Positions 44,652-53,571 of a stretch of DNA of 64,000 bases are shown here, piece by piece. The notes below the pieces were generated by a model. It was not told the DNA's origin, did no database searches, and worked only from the letters and a program-made list of their open reading frames with translations. Numbering within the stretch: the stretch's first letter is position 1; the number at the start of each line of letters is the position of its first letter. Where the stretch lies: positions 124,001-188,000 of the forward strand of contig NZ_ATFK01000004.1 of the NCBI RefSeq assembly GCF_000413475.1, read 5' to 3'. The stretch comes from Streptococcus intermedius SK54 = ATCC 27335 (GTDB lineage Bacteria; Bacillota; Bacilli; Lactobacillales; Streptococcaceae). The translations under genes were made by a program, and so were the position numbers.

Positions 44652-46211
44652 CTATAGTAATATGTCCTTAATTCGACCGATGTCTGATTTTTTTACAACT
44701 ACATAAATCATATCTCCCAGATAAAGGCGCGTGCTACCATTCACGGTCTGATTTTTCCCATTGTGCTGTTGCATTGTAATCAAGATACCTCTTGGTAACT
44801 CCAACTCATGAACTTGCTTACCAGCTATTTTTTCAGAAACAGGGATTTCAATAAGTGTCGTCTCACTATTATCTGATAGACTATCTGGAAGCATTCTCTC
44901 TAGCATAGCTTCATACACAGGTGCTCCACCCAGTAAATCCATTACAACATATGCCACTAGAGTGACCAATCCGAGGGGCATAAGATTTCGTATATCACCA
45001 ACCATCTCAGTCACCAAAATGATAGCAGTTAACGGAGCCTTCGAAATAGCACCAAAATAACCACTCATTCCTAAAATGATAAAAATTGGAAATTGCTCTT
45101 GTGTTACGAAACCTAAGTTCACACAAAGAATACCAGCAATTGCTCCTAAAAGAGAGCCTAAGGTTAAAATAGGAAGAAAAATACCACCGGGAAGACCACT
45201 ACCATAGCTAATCATACTCCAGATAAAGCGAATAATGAAAAACATCACTAATGGCATCAGCCAGTAATGTTGATTAGTCAAAGAAAGAACTAGTTGATTG
45301 CCACCGCCTAAAAGCTGTGGAAGAAAATATCCTATTGGAAGGATGAAAACGAAGGCTATAATGGGATAATATTGTGGAGAAAGATTCAGATATCTCCCAA
45401 TTACATCGTAAATCCGAGGCATAGCTAAAACAACTTTTTCATATAAAAAGCCAGAAAAACCAAGAAAAATTCCCAACAACAAATAAAGCCAATACTGCCC
45501 TAAACCCATCAGCGGAATATCATCTGGCATATTTAATACAGGAGTTAATCCAAAGATTATGAGCGAAACAAAATTCGCTGTCAGACTGGCCGCTAAAGAC
45601 GATACCCAAAAGAAACGAGAAAAATGATGATAGACTTCTTCAATGACAAACAATAATCCTGCAATCGGGGCATTAAAAGCTGCCGCTAGTCCTGCTGCTG
45701 CTCCGCTTGCAATCAGAGATCGTTCTTCGACAGGACTTAAGTGAAGACGTCTGGCAATTCCTTTCCCTCCCATTGCTCCAAGCTGAATACTGGGGCCTTC
45801 ACGCCCTAACATCAAGCCACTTGCAATAGCTAAAATGCCAAGAATGTACTTTTTCCAAAGGACACTCCACCAAGACAAGCTTATTAGCCCTTTTAGCTCT
45901 GCTTCAACTTGCGGAATTCCAGAACCTTTAATATCCCTTTCTGATTTTGTTAATTTTGCGCTTATCCAAATCACGCAAGCGTAAAATAGCAGAAGAATAA
46001 AAGGAAATAAACTAATCCGTTCAAGTCCTTGCTGATAGAAATATTGAATAATATGAAACCCTTTTTCAATTAAAAAACGAAAAGAACCAACAATTGCACC
46101 CACGAAAATCCCAACTAAAATCCCTCTTGAGACTTGCAGAATGATCGAACTAGATGTAAATGCGAATTCTTTCTTTGTATTTGATACTTCTTCTTGTGTC
46201 TGAATAGACAT
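44652..46211 (-). CDS. ClC-type chloride/proton antiporter with TrkA-C domain
   Basis: 519 residues. The ClC selectivity motifs are present: GSGIPQVEAEL, GREGPSIQLGAMGGKGIAR with the gating Glu, and GLPGGIFLPIL. The C-terminal ~70 residues (IPVSEKIAGKQVHELELPRG...) form a TrkA-C/RCK-C-like ligand domain. The gating Glu suggests an H+/Cl- exchanger rather than a channel, perhaps for acid resistance. It is monocistronic and convergent with nothing; it faces the nox terminator. Confidence 0.9.
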   Translation of the reverse strand: MSIQTQEEVSNTKKEFAFTSSSIILQVSRGILVGIFVGAIVGSFRFLIEKGFHIIQYFYQQGLERISLFPFILLLFYACVIWISAKLTKSERDIKGSGIPQVEAELKGLISLSWWSVLWKKYILGILAIASGLMLGREGPSIQLGAMGGKGIARRLHLSPVEERSLIASGAAAGLAAAFNAPIAGLLFVIEEVYHHFSRFFWVSSLAASLTANFVSLIIFGLTPVLNMPDDIPLMGLGQYWLYLLLGIFLGFSGFLYEKVVLAMPRIYDVIGRYLNLSPQYYPIIAFVFILPIGYFLPQLLGGGNQLVLSLTNQHYWLMPLVMFFIIRFIWSMISYGSGLPGGIFLPILTLGSLLGAIAGILCVNLGFVTQEQFPIFIILGMSGYFGAISKAPLTAIILVTEMVGDIRNLMPLGLVTLVAYVVMDLLGGAPVYEAMLERMLPDSLSDNSETTLIEIPVSEKIAGKQVHELELPRGILITMQQHNGKNQTVNGSTRLYLGDMIYVVVKKSDIGRIKDILL

Positions 46212-46303
46212 CGTAGCCTCCCAAATATGTTCTCTTTCTATTTTAGCATAAATTTTTCTTATTGATGGAGGTTGTTTTAGAGAATGAATTTCTAAATAAA
46301 AAT

Positions 46304-46332
46304 CAAACCAGTTTCGTTCGAAAGCTGGTTTG
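46304..46332 (-). terminator. nox terminator
   Basis: CAAACCAG ... CTGGTTTG stem with inner TTTCG/CGAAA pairs; minus-strand tail ATTTTTATTT. Confidence 0.85.
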
Positions 46333-46351
46333 TAAGTTTAATATTTTATCT

Positions 46352-47725
46352 CTATTTTTCAGCTGTCAGTGCTGCCATCGTAATATAATTATAAGGTTTG
46401 TTAAAGTGAGGCAGGAAGAAAATATCGGTCAAAGCCAATTTATCAATCGTCACTTTCTCTTGAATAGCAAGTGAGAAGAGATGGATGCCCATTGAAATAT
46501 CTTCGTGTGATGCTATTTGTGCACCAAGGATTACACGTGTATCTTTATCGAATACAATGCGAATAGCTACTTCATGGTTATCGTGTTTGATAAATTCTGG
46601 CTTTTGAAGGTCATTAAAGCCAGTTTTGACTGCATTGTAGCCAGCAGCTTTTGCTTTTTCCAAGGTCAAACCAGTTGAAACCATTTTAAGATCGTAGATA
46701 TTAATACCGTTTGAACCTTGCACACCAATTCCTTCTAACTCATGCCCTGTCGCGTTGTAGGCTCCGACAATACCTGATCGTACTGCATTAGAAGCAAGTG
46801 CAATGTAACTCATATCATCTAGAGCATTGTCATAAATTGTCGCACAGTCACCAATTGCATAAACTCCTGAAAGACTTGTTTCTTGTTTTTTATCAACAAG
46901 GAATGCGCCGTTGTGGAAAAGTTCAATTTTACCAGCGCCAAGATCTGTGTTTGGTCGGAAACCAACAGCCATAATGACCATATCTATGTCAAATGTTTCT
47001 TTATCCGTTACAATACGCTCAACTTTGTCAGAACCTTCAACTGCTTGCACGGTTTGTCCATAAGCCAATTTAATGCCATGATCTGCTAAGTTTTTACTCA
47101 TCAAATCAGATAATTCACGATCGTAGTAGCCAGCAAGACAAGTATCTGCTACATCAATCAAGGTTACTTCTTTTCCGAGACGTTCGAAAGCTTCTGCCAG
47201 TTCTACACCAATATATCCAGCTCCGACAACGGCAACGCGCTTGATGCCTTCGTTGTTTCTCAATTTTTCAATCACTTCAGCAGAATTTTGATACAATTTT
47301 ACAAATTGAACATTTTCCATAGTTGCTTTAAATTCACGATTGCCTTCGACAATTTCAATCCCTTTGATTGGTGGAATAATTGGTTGTGAACCTGTCGCAA
47401 AAATCAATTTTTCATAAGACTCTACATGCTTTTGCCCATTTACAAGTGCAGTCACTTCTTTTTTGTCGTAATCAACGGACAAAACAGGACTTTCCATATA
47501 AACTTTAGCACCCTTGGCTTCAAGCTTTTCTTTATCTGAATAGAACAAACCTTCTGGACCGTCAATTTGTTTTCCAATCCAAAGCGCCATTCCACATCCT
47601 AAAAAGGAAATATTGGAATTTTGATCAAACACAACAATTTCATTTTCATTTCCAAAGTTGTCAAGCATCGTATTGATACAAGCTGTGCCGGCATGATTGG
47701 CACCGATAACGACAATTTTACTCAT
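46352..47725 (-). CDS. nox: NADH oxidase (water-forming)
   Basis: 457 residues, two-dinucleotide-binding flavoprotein of the Nox/CoA-disulfide reductase family. FAD site [13 protein letters not shown], catalytic Cys44 in [18 protein letters not shown] site [17 protein letters not shown], second FAD site [11 protein letters not shown]. It reduces oxygen to water with NADH in four electrons, regenerates NAD+ in aerobic growth and spares peroxide. It is under a perfect cre site and divergent from apbE. Confidence 0.96.
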   Translation of the reverse strand: MSKIVVIGANHAGTACINTMLDNFGNENEIVVFDQNSNISFLGCGMALWIGKQIDGPEGLFYSDKEKLEAKGAKVYMESPVLSVDYDKKEVTALVNGQKHVESYEKLIFATGSQPIIPPIKGIEIVEGNREFKATMENVQFVKLYQNSAEVIEKLRNNEGIKRVAVVGAGYIGVELAEAFERLGKEVTLIDVADTCLAGYYDRELSDLMSKNLADHGIKLAYGQTVQAVEGSDKVERIVTDKETFDIDMVIMAVGFRPNTDLGAGKIELFHNGAFLVDKKQETSLSGVYAIGDCATIYDNALDDMSYIALASNAVRSGIVGAYNATGHELEGIGVQGSNGINIYDLKMVSTGLTLEKAKAAGYNAVKTGFNDLQKPEFIKHDNHEVAIRIVFDKDTRVILGAQIASHEDISMGIHLFSLAIQEKVTIDKLALTDIFFLPHFNKPYNYITMAALTAEK

Positions 47726-47761
47726 AGAGCAATTCCTACCTTAATTTTAATTTTCTCAAAC

Positions 47762-47790
47762 ATTATAACAGAACGTGTTAGCGTTTACAA
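47762..47790 (-). promoter_or_regulatory. nox promoter overlapped by a CcpA cre site
   Basis: Minus strand TTGTAA (47790-47785), a 17-nt spacer and TATAAT (47767-47762). The stretch TTGTAAACGCTAACA (47790-47776) matches WTGNAARCGNWWWCA at all 15 positions and covers the -35, so CcpA should compete with RNA polymerase. Confidence 0.85.
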
Positions 47791-47955
47791 TGTATTTGCT
47801 CATAAAACTGAAAAATATTACATTTATTATCACTAAAATAGAACTTTTCATGAATGATTTCATTATAAATCTCAATTTTTTAAAATTTAGAAGTTTATCT
47901 GGGGCAGCAGACAACTAATTTCATTGAAATTATCAGAAAATTTTCTACAAATAGT

Positions 47956-47984
47956 TTGTGAAAACGTTCTCTTCGTGTTATAAT
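47956..47984 (+). promoter_or_regulatory. apbE promoter with imperfect cre-like element
   Basis: TTGTGA (47956-47961), a 17-nt spacer and TATAAT (47979-47984). GTGAAAACGTTCTC overlaps the -35 and keeps the TGAAAACG core of cre, with about three mismatches elsewhere. Confidence 0.65.
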
Positions 47985-48022
47985 AGATTTGTATTTCAAA
48001 TTTACAGAAGGAAGGTGATGTA

Positions 48023-48952
48023 GTGGATTTCACCTCTCGCTCCGTTCACCTAATGGGGACAACGATTTCGATTTCAATTCTTCATCATCAAGCCGACTTG
48101 TTACTTGATAAAGTTGTTCATCTTCTTTTCCTTTATGAAAAGCGCTTTAGTGCAAACGATGACACTTCTGAGTTGATGAAAATCAATCATCAAGCTGGAA
48201 AAAATTGGGTTCAGGTGCATCCAGAATTATTTGAATTAATTGAGTTGGGAAAGAAACACAGTTTAGCTCGAAAGAGTCATTTAAACATTACTATCGGTCC
48301 ACTCGTTCAAACATGGCGTATTGGCTTTCCGGATGCAAAAATTCCTAGTACAGAAGAAATTAAACACTGTCTTTCTTTAATAGACCCTACTTCTATTAAG
48401 TTAGATGCTGCTTCTTCTAGTGTTTTTTTAGCAGAAAAAGGAATGAAAATTGACCTTGGTGCAGTTGCAAAAGGTTATATTGCTGATAAGGTGATTGAAT
48501 TTGTGAGAAATGAAGGAGTCACTTCAGCGCTTATCAACTTAGGAGGAAATGTGCTGACTCTCGGAGGCAATCAAGTTTCTAAGCGATCTTGGAGGATTGG
48601 AATCCAACATCCTAAATTAAGGCGCGGACATAACGTGGCTATTCTTCCTATAGTGAATCAATCCGTTGTAACTTCAGGAATTTATGAACGAACCCTTGAA
48701 AAACAGGGACAATCGTATCACCATATTCTTGATAGCAAAACTGGCTATCCTGTTGAGACAGATGTTGCTAGTTTAACGATTGTATCTAATCGATCTGTCG
48801 ATGGAGAAATTTGGACAACGCGGTTATTTGGTGAAACTCAAACTTCTATTTTAGAACAAGTTGAAAAAGAAGAAGAGATTGAAGCGCTAGGAATCACAAA
48901 AGATGATCAATTATTTTACACTTCTGGTTTGAAGCCAGAGCTTCTCTTTTAA
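48023..48952 (+). CDS. apbE: FAD:protein FMN transferase (ApbE family), cytosolic form
   Basis: 309 residues from a GTG at 48023 behind GAAGGAAGGTGATG. ApbE signatures are visible: VHLMGTTISISI near the N-terminus, EKRFSANDDTSELMKIN, IDLGAVAKGYIADKV, ALINLGGNVLTLGG, HHILDSKTGYPVE and ASLTIVSNRSVDGE. There is no signal peptide or lipobox, whereas many ApbE proteins are lipoproteins, so it should act in the cytosol. ApbE transfers FMN from FAD to Thr/Ser in Dxx(S/T)GA(T/S). Two FMN reductase genes follow directly, and the second carries such a motif. Confidence 0.92.
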   Translation: MDFTSRSVHLMGTTISISILHHQADLLLDKVVHLLFLYEKRFSANDDTSELMKINHQAGKNWVQVHPELFELIELGKKHSLARKSHLNITIGPLVQTWRIGFPDAKIPSTEEIKHCLSLIDPTSIKLDAASSSVFLAEKGMKIDLGAVAKGYIADKVIEFVRNEGVTSALINLGGNVLTLGGNQVSKRSWRIGIQHPKLRRGHNVAILPIVNQSVVTSGIYERTLEKQGQSYHHILDSKTGYPVETDVASLTIVSNRSVDGEIWTTRLFGETQTSILEQVEKEEEIEALGITKDDQLFYTSGLKPELLF

Positions 48953-48971
48953 TGTCGGAAAGGAAATGATT

Positions 48972-49580
48972 ATGTTAAAACTCATCGGTTTAGTTGGCAC
49001 CAATTCAAAACGCTCAACTAATCGCCAGCTACTACAATATATGCAAAAACATTTTGCGGATAAAGCAGCAATTGAATTAGTGGAAATCAAGGATATCCCT
49101 CTATTCAATAAGCCTGCAGATAAAAAACTTCCAACTATTGTAATGGAAATTGCTGAAAAAATAAAAGCCGCTGACGGTGTGATTATTGGAACGCCCGAAT
49201 ATGACCACTCCATCCCAGCTTCGCTCATGAGCGCTCTGGCTTGGTTATCTTATGGCATTTATCCCATGATTAATAAACCTGTAATGATTACAGGCGCTTC
49301 CTACGGAACTTTGGGGTCGTCTCGCGCACAATTACAACTTCGTCAGATTTTGGATGCCCCTGAGTTAAAAGCTTCCGTTATGCCTGGCTCTGAATTTTTG
49401 TTGTCACATTCTCTGCAGGCGTTCGATAAAGAAGGTAACCTCATTGACCTAGACACCATTCAGAAATTAGATGCACTCTTTAATGATTTCCGGCTTTTTG
49501 TGAAAATTACCGAAAAATTGTCCAGTGCTCAGGAATTATTGCACAAAGAAGCTGAAAACTTTGACTGGGAAAACTTGTAA
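48972..49580 (+). CDS. NADPH-dependent FMN reductase family protein
   Basis: 202 residues from the ATG at 48972, at proper spacing from AAAGGAA; an ATG at 48966 is too close. It has a flavodoxin-like fold with the FMN loop GLVGTNSKRSTNRQLLQ, GVIIGTPEYDHSIPASLMSALAWL and GASYGTLGSSRAQLQLR typical of NAD(P)H-dependent flavin/quinone/azo reductases. No flavinylation motif. It is 19 nt after apbE and 15 nt before a larger homologue. Confidence 0.88.
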   Translation: MLKLIGLVGTNSKRSTNRQLLQYMQKHFADKAAIELVEIKDIPLFNKPADKKLPTIVMEIAEKIKAADGVIIGTPEYDHSIPASLMSALAWLSYGIYPMINKPVMITGASYGTLGSSRAQLQLRQILDAPELKASVMPGSEFLLSHSLQAFDKEGNLIDLDTIQKLDALFNDFRLFVKITEKLSSAQELLHKEAENFDWENL

Positions 49581-49595
49581 AAGGAGAATGACGTA

Positions 49596-50843
49596 ATGAA
49601 ATTTGTAGGAATTGTAGGCTCAAATGCAGGACAATCATATAATCGTAAATTATTAGAATTTATCAGAAAACATTTTAAATTAAAATTTGAATTGGAAGTC
49701 TTGGAAATTGATGAAGTTCCAATGTTTAACCAAGACGAAAAGTGGGATGAATCTTTCCAACTACGTCTCCTGTACAATAAAATCACTCGTGCGGATGGGG
49801 TCATTATCGCTACTCCTGAACATAATCATACAATTACTGCTGCTCTTAAAAGTGTACTTGAATGGCTGTCATTTGAAGTTCATCCATTTGAAAATAAACC
49901 GGTTATGATTGTAGGAGCTTCTTACTATGACCAAGGAACTTCACGTGCACAAGTACATTTACGAAAAATACTTGATGCCCCAGGTGTTAATGCTTATACT
50001 CTTCCGGGGAATGAATTTTTGCTTGGAAAAGCCAAAGAGGCCTTTGATGAAGAGGGAAACATCAGCAACGAAGGAACTGTTGCATTTCTTGAAACCTGCT
50101 TAGATAATTTTATGAAATATGTAGAGGTCGTTTCAAAATTGAAAAAACCAAAACCAATTGAACCAGAAGACTTGGATGTTACTAATCCTATTGCGACAAC
50201 AATTCAAGGTATTGATCCAGACGATCCTGAATGGGTTGAAAAAGCTGCTACTATGGTTGGCGCTGTGTCAGGAGATACTTATGTAAAACTGGATCATGGT
50301 ATTTTGACGGTCGATCAAATCAATATGTTTTTGAAGTCCATGCCGTTTGAACTGACTTATGCCGATGATAATAATCAATTCCTCTATTATAACAATGCGC
50401 ATCAAGATCCTGATACGATGCTGGCCAAACGTGTACCATCACAATCCGGAAATCGCTTATCTACTGTTCACAATTCACTCCCAGCTAGTAGAATGAAAAA
50501 CGTTGAATGGGTTGTGGGTACGTTGCGTAATGGAAATCAAGAGTATGTTCGCACTTTAATTCCAAATCCAAACTCAACGGTTTTAAATACACATAACTAT
50601 CAGGCTATGTATTATCCAGATGGTTCTTACGCAGGTATTAATGAAATTGTCTTCAATTTTAGACCGTGGTTAGAATGGTACTTAGAAACGACTGGTCAAC
50701 GTTTAGTTGGTGGAAACGGACCATTATTTGTTCCTACAGGAGAAAATGCGACTGCAGACACTACTTCTGGTGCTTCAGATGCAGGTAGTCACAGCGACAG
50801 TACGGGTGAAGCAGATGCTACTTCTGCTGCTTCCAGTCATTGA
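49596..50843 (+). CDS. FMN reductase-PAS fusion with a candidate ApbE flavinylation tail
   Basis: 415 residues. Residues 1-190 are an FMN reductase domain homologous to the preceding protein (GIVGSNAGQSYNRKLLEF, GVIIATPEHNHTITAALKSVLEWL). Residues about 225-365 resemble the PAS domain of DUF438-type proteins (INMFLKSMPFELTYADDNNQFLYY ... RVPSQSGNRLSTVHN). The last ~35 residues are a flexible Thr/Ser/Ala/Asp tail with DTTSGAS at 388-394 (DNA 50757-50777), which fits Dxx(S/T)GA(T/S), and a second weaker DATSAAS. No signal peptide. I infer a cytosolic redox protein modified by the neighbouring ApbE. Confidence 0.8.
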   Translation: MKFVGIVGSNAGQSYNRKLLEFIRKHFKLKFELEVLEIDEVPMFNQDEKWDESFQLRLLYNKITRADGVIIATPEHNHTITAALKSVLEWLSFEVHPFENKPVMIVGASYYDQGTSRAQVHLRKILDAPGVNAYTLPGNEFLLGKAKEAFDEEGNISNEGTVAFLETCLDNFMKYVEVVSKLKKPKPIEPEDLDVTNPIATTIQGIDPDDPEWVEKAATMVGAVSGDTYVKLDHGILTVDQINMFLKSMPFELTYADDNNQFLYYNNAHQDPDTMLAKRVPSQSGNRLSTVHNSLPASRMKNVEWVVGTLRNGNQEYVRTLIPNPNSTVLNTHNYQAMYYPDGSYAGINEIVFNFRPWLEWYLETTGQRLVGGNGPLFVPTGENATADTTSGASDAGSHSDSTGEADATSAASSH

Positions 50844-50860
50844 TCTAAAAAAATCAAAGA

Positions 50861-50892
50861 AAAGGTTGAGCAATTTTGTCTCATCCTTTTTT
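50861..50892 (+). terminator. Terminator of the apbE cluster
   Basis: AAGGTTGAG ... CTCATCCTT stem with one mismatch, then T-run. Confidence 0.75.
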
Positions 50893-50992
50893 CTGTACAA
50901 AAGATCATTCCACAAGATTCACTTGCGCATATTTCGTGAACTTGCTATAATAATGAATATGCGCAAACGTTTTCTGCCACAAGGAGATAATG

Positions 50993-51976
50993 ATGATTGA
51001 AGCAAATCAATTATATAAGACATATAGTATTGTCGAGAAAGAATTAGGCCTTAAAGGTTCTATCAAAGCCTTTTTTCACCCTAAGAAAAAACAAATTCAC
51101 GCTGTACAGAATATTTCATTAACGGTTCAAAAAGGTGAAATTGTTGGTTATATTGGTTCGAATGGAAGCGGAAAGTCCACGACTATAAAAATGCTGACAG
51201 GTGTTCTTTATCCAGATCGAGGTAGTGTTAAAATTAATGGACTTACCCCACAGAAACATCGTACAGCAGTCAATAAGCAAATTGGCGTTTTGTTTGGACA
51301 AAAATCACATTTACGTTGGGATATTCCTGTACTGGAATCTTTTATTTTGCATGCGAAAATCTATGACGTTCCTGATAAAGTTTTTGAGGAACGCTTGGAG
51401 CAATTAATTGACCTGTTGCAGCTAGGAGATTTTATTCACCAGCCTGTTCGTAATCTTTCGCTCGGGCAACGAGTTCGCTGCGAATTTGCTGCTATATTCA
51501 TTCATCAACCTGCCGTTGTTTTCTTGGATGAACCTACAATCGGTCTTGATGCCAGCGTAAAAGAAACAATTCGTTCTTTTATTCGTTTTATGAATATGGA
51601 ACATCAGACAACTTTTCTCATTACGTCTCATGATATGCAAGATATTGAATCACTCTGTGGACGAATTTTTATCATTGATAAGGGCAAAAAGGTTTATGAT
51701 GGAAGTCTGACGAAATTAAGAGAAAAGTTTTCAACAGTTAAAACCATTTCTTTCAAAACGCAAACGCCAATAGAAGAGCTATTCCAAATCAATGGTTTTC
51801 GTTTTGAGAAAATTGACTCTTATCATTTCAATATTCATTATCAGACAGATATTTATACTAATGCCCAAGTTATTAATCAGATTTTTGATCATTATTCAAT
51901 CGAAGACCTAGCTATCAAAGAATTGACAATTGAAAATATCGTCAAACAAATTTATGAGGAGGGGCTTGATGAGTAA
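50993..51976 (+). CDS. ABC-2 type exporter ATPase subunit (COG4586-like)
   Basis: 327 residues from the ATG at 50993 (MIEANQLYKTYSI). Walker A GSNGSGKSTTIK (about 59-70), signature LSLGQRVRCEFA, Walker B VVFLDEPTIGLD and the H-loop ITSHDMQD. The insert of about 20 residues before Walker A (ELGLKGSIKAFFHPKKKQ) is typical of the COG4586 group that pairs with two ABC-2 permeases. It overlaps the next gene by 8 nt. Substrate unknown; related systems have been linked to viologen or drug export. Confidence 0.88.
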   Translation: MIEANQLYKTYSIVEKELGLKGSIKAFFHPKKKQIHAVQNISLTVQKGEIVGYIGSNGSGKSTTIKMLTGVLYPDRGSVKINGLTPQKHRTAVNKQIGVLFGQKSHLRWDIPVLESFILHAKIYDVPDKVFEERLEQLIDLLQLGDFIHQPVRNLSLGQRVRCEFAAIFIHQPAVVFLDEPTIGLDASVKETIRSFIRFMNMEHQTTFLITSHDMQDIESLCGRIFIIDKGKKVYDGSLTKLREKFSTVKTISFKTQTPIEELFQINGFRFEKIDSYHFNIHYQTDIYTNAQVINQIFDHYSIEDLAIKELTIENIVKQIYEEGLDE

Positions 51977-52748
51977 ATATATTCATATCACACGCTTAGC
52001 TCTTATTACGCAACTTCAATATAAATCTTTCTTTGTTGCAACTCTGATTCGTACTTTCATACAAGTTCTTGTCTCTATTTTTGTTTGGAAAACCATTTTT
52101 TTCACCCAATCTCACGTTAATGGTTATACTTTAGAAACGTTCACTACCTATATTATATTTGCAAATCTACTAGGAAATCTAAATAGTTTTAGTATTGGAC
52201 GGGATCTATCTCTGATGATTGTAGATGGGAATATTACTGGCGAGCTACTTTATCCTTACTCTTTAATTACTTCGCTCTTTTTCCAAGACTTTGCTGTCAA
52301 AATTGTTGAAATTGTTAAATTCATTCCAATTTTATTAGTTATCCCTTTGCTTCAAGGACAGTTTTATCTTCCAAATTGGCAGACAGGATTGCTTTTCTTA
52401 TTTTCTAGTTTATTAGGAATGTTTATTATCCTCTTACTAGATTTAGGATTTAGTTTAACCGCCTTTTTCACGGCAAATACATGGGGAATATTGATTCTCA
52501 GAAATGGCCTTTTTTCACTCGCTTCTGGAGCGCTTTTGCCACTAAGTTTTTATCCAGAAAATATTGCAAACATTTTGAAACTATTACCTTACAGCTTTGC
52601 TGTTAATTTTCCGGTCAATATCCTTTTGAGAAGACAGGTTAATTTTGAGCTTTTCTGGATTCAGTTGGCTTGGATTCCGATACTTTCAGCTTTTATTGCT
52701 CTACTTTGGTACCAAGCTAAACGTCGTTTAGTCATTTTAGGAGGTTGA
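51969..52748 (+). CDS. ABC-2 type permease, first subunit (COG4587-like)
   Basis: 259 residues from the ATG at 51969, which overlaps the ATPase stop (ATGAGTAA) and has GAGGAGGGG. Six membrane segments; LALITQLQYKSFFVATLIRTFIQ leads into the first. It forms a heterodimeric channel with the following permease. A longer in-frame start at 51930 lies within the ATPase gene and is not needed. Confidence 0.85.
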   Translation: MSKYIHITRLALITQLQYKSFFVATLIRTFIQVLVSIFVWKTIFFTQSHVNGYTLETFTTYIIFANLLGNLNSFSIGRDLSLMIVDGNITGELLYPYSLITSLFFQDFAVKIVEIVKFIPILLVIPLLQGQFYLPNWQTGLLFLFSSLLGMFIILLLDLGFSLTAFFTANTWGILILRNGLFSLASGALLPLSFYPENIANILKLLPYSFAVNFPVNILLRRQVNFELFWIQLAWIPILSAFIALLWYQAKRRLVILGG

Positions 52749-52750
52749 AG

Positions 52751-53530
52751 ATGAAATACATCAGCATTTATTTTTATAACCTCAAAGCTTACTTGATTGC
52801 TAGTATGTCTTATAGGATGGACTTCTTTATTGGACTTATTTCTTCTTTGATTGAACAGATTGTTTATTTAATCTTTTTAAATGTATTATTTGCAAATATC
52901 AAGAAAATTGCCGGATTCAACTATGGACAAATGCTATTTATTTATGGAATGGCAACTATCGGACGTTCAGTTCACCTGATTTTCTTTGACAATCTTTGGA
53001 TGTTTGGAAGCCGCTATATTCGCAAAGGTGAGTTTGAACGCCTACTTATCATGCCCATCAATCCTCTTTTTCAGCTAATTTGTGAACGCGTGCAGCTACA
53101 AGGATTTGGTACAACACTGATGGGAGCTATTGCAACTTATCAATCCTATCATTTACTCGGACTGCATTGGAACATTTTTCATCTACTTCTCTTTGTCTTT
53201 ATCTGTATTTGTATTGGTTTACTCTATGCTGCTATTCAATTAGGACCTACTGCTCTTGCTTTTTGGATTGTCGAATCTTTCCCTATCACAATGGGGATTT
53301 TCTCCCTCAATCAAATGGCACAATACCCTATCAAAATTTACCCAACCTTTATCCAATTGATACTAATTTTTGTATTTCCTTATGCTTTTACTTCTTTTTT
53401 TCCAGCTCTTTATTTTTTAAATCTAGGCTGGATTGGTTTGCTACTTCCTTTAGTCCTACTTGTTATTTTTACTATCAACTACGCTCTATTCAAATACGGC
53501 ATGAAAAAATTCTCCAGTGTTGGGAATTAA
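52751..53530 (+). CDS. ABC-2 type permease, second subunit (COG3694-like)
   Basis: 259 residues from the ATG at 52751 after AGGAGG; a TTG at 52745 overlaps the upstream stop. Six membrane segments; ASMSYRMDFFIGLISSLIEQIVYL and RYIRKGEFERLLIMPINPLFQLI are typical of the COG3694 permease in these three-gene exporters. Ends at a terminator shared with the convergent histidine kinase. Confidence 0.85.
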   Translation: MKYISIYFYNLKAYLIASMSYRMDFFIGLISSLIEQIVYLIFLNVLFANIKKIAGFNYGQMLFIYGMATIGRSVHLIFFDNLWMFGSRYIRKGEFERLLIMPINPLFQLICERVQLQGFGTTLMGAIATYQSYHLLGLHWNIFHLLLFVFICICIGLLYAAIQLGPTALAFWIVESFPITMGIFSLNQMAQYPIKIYPTFIQLILIFVFPYAFTSFFPALYFLNLGWIGLLLPLVLLVIFTINYALFKYGMKKFSSVGN

Positions 53531-53534
53531 ATAT

Positions 53535-53571
53535 TAAAAACCAACTGAAATCTTTCATCAGTTGGTTTTAT
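53535..53571. terminator. Bidirectional terminator between the ABC exporter and histidine kinase genes
   Basis: AAAACCAACTGA ... TCAGTTGGTTTT hairpin; contains the kinase stop codon. Confidence 0.88.
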
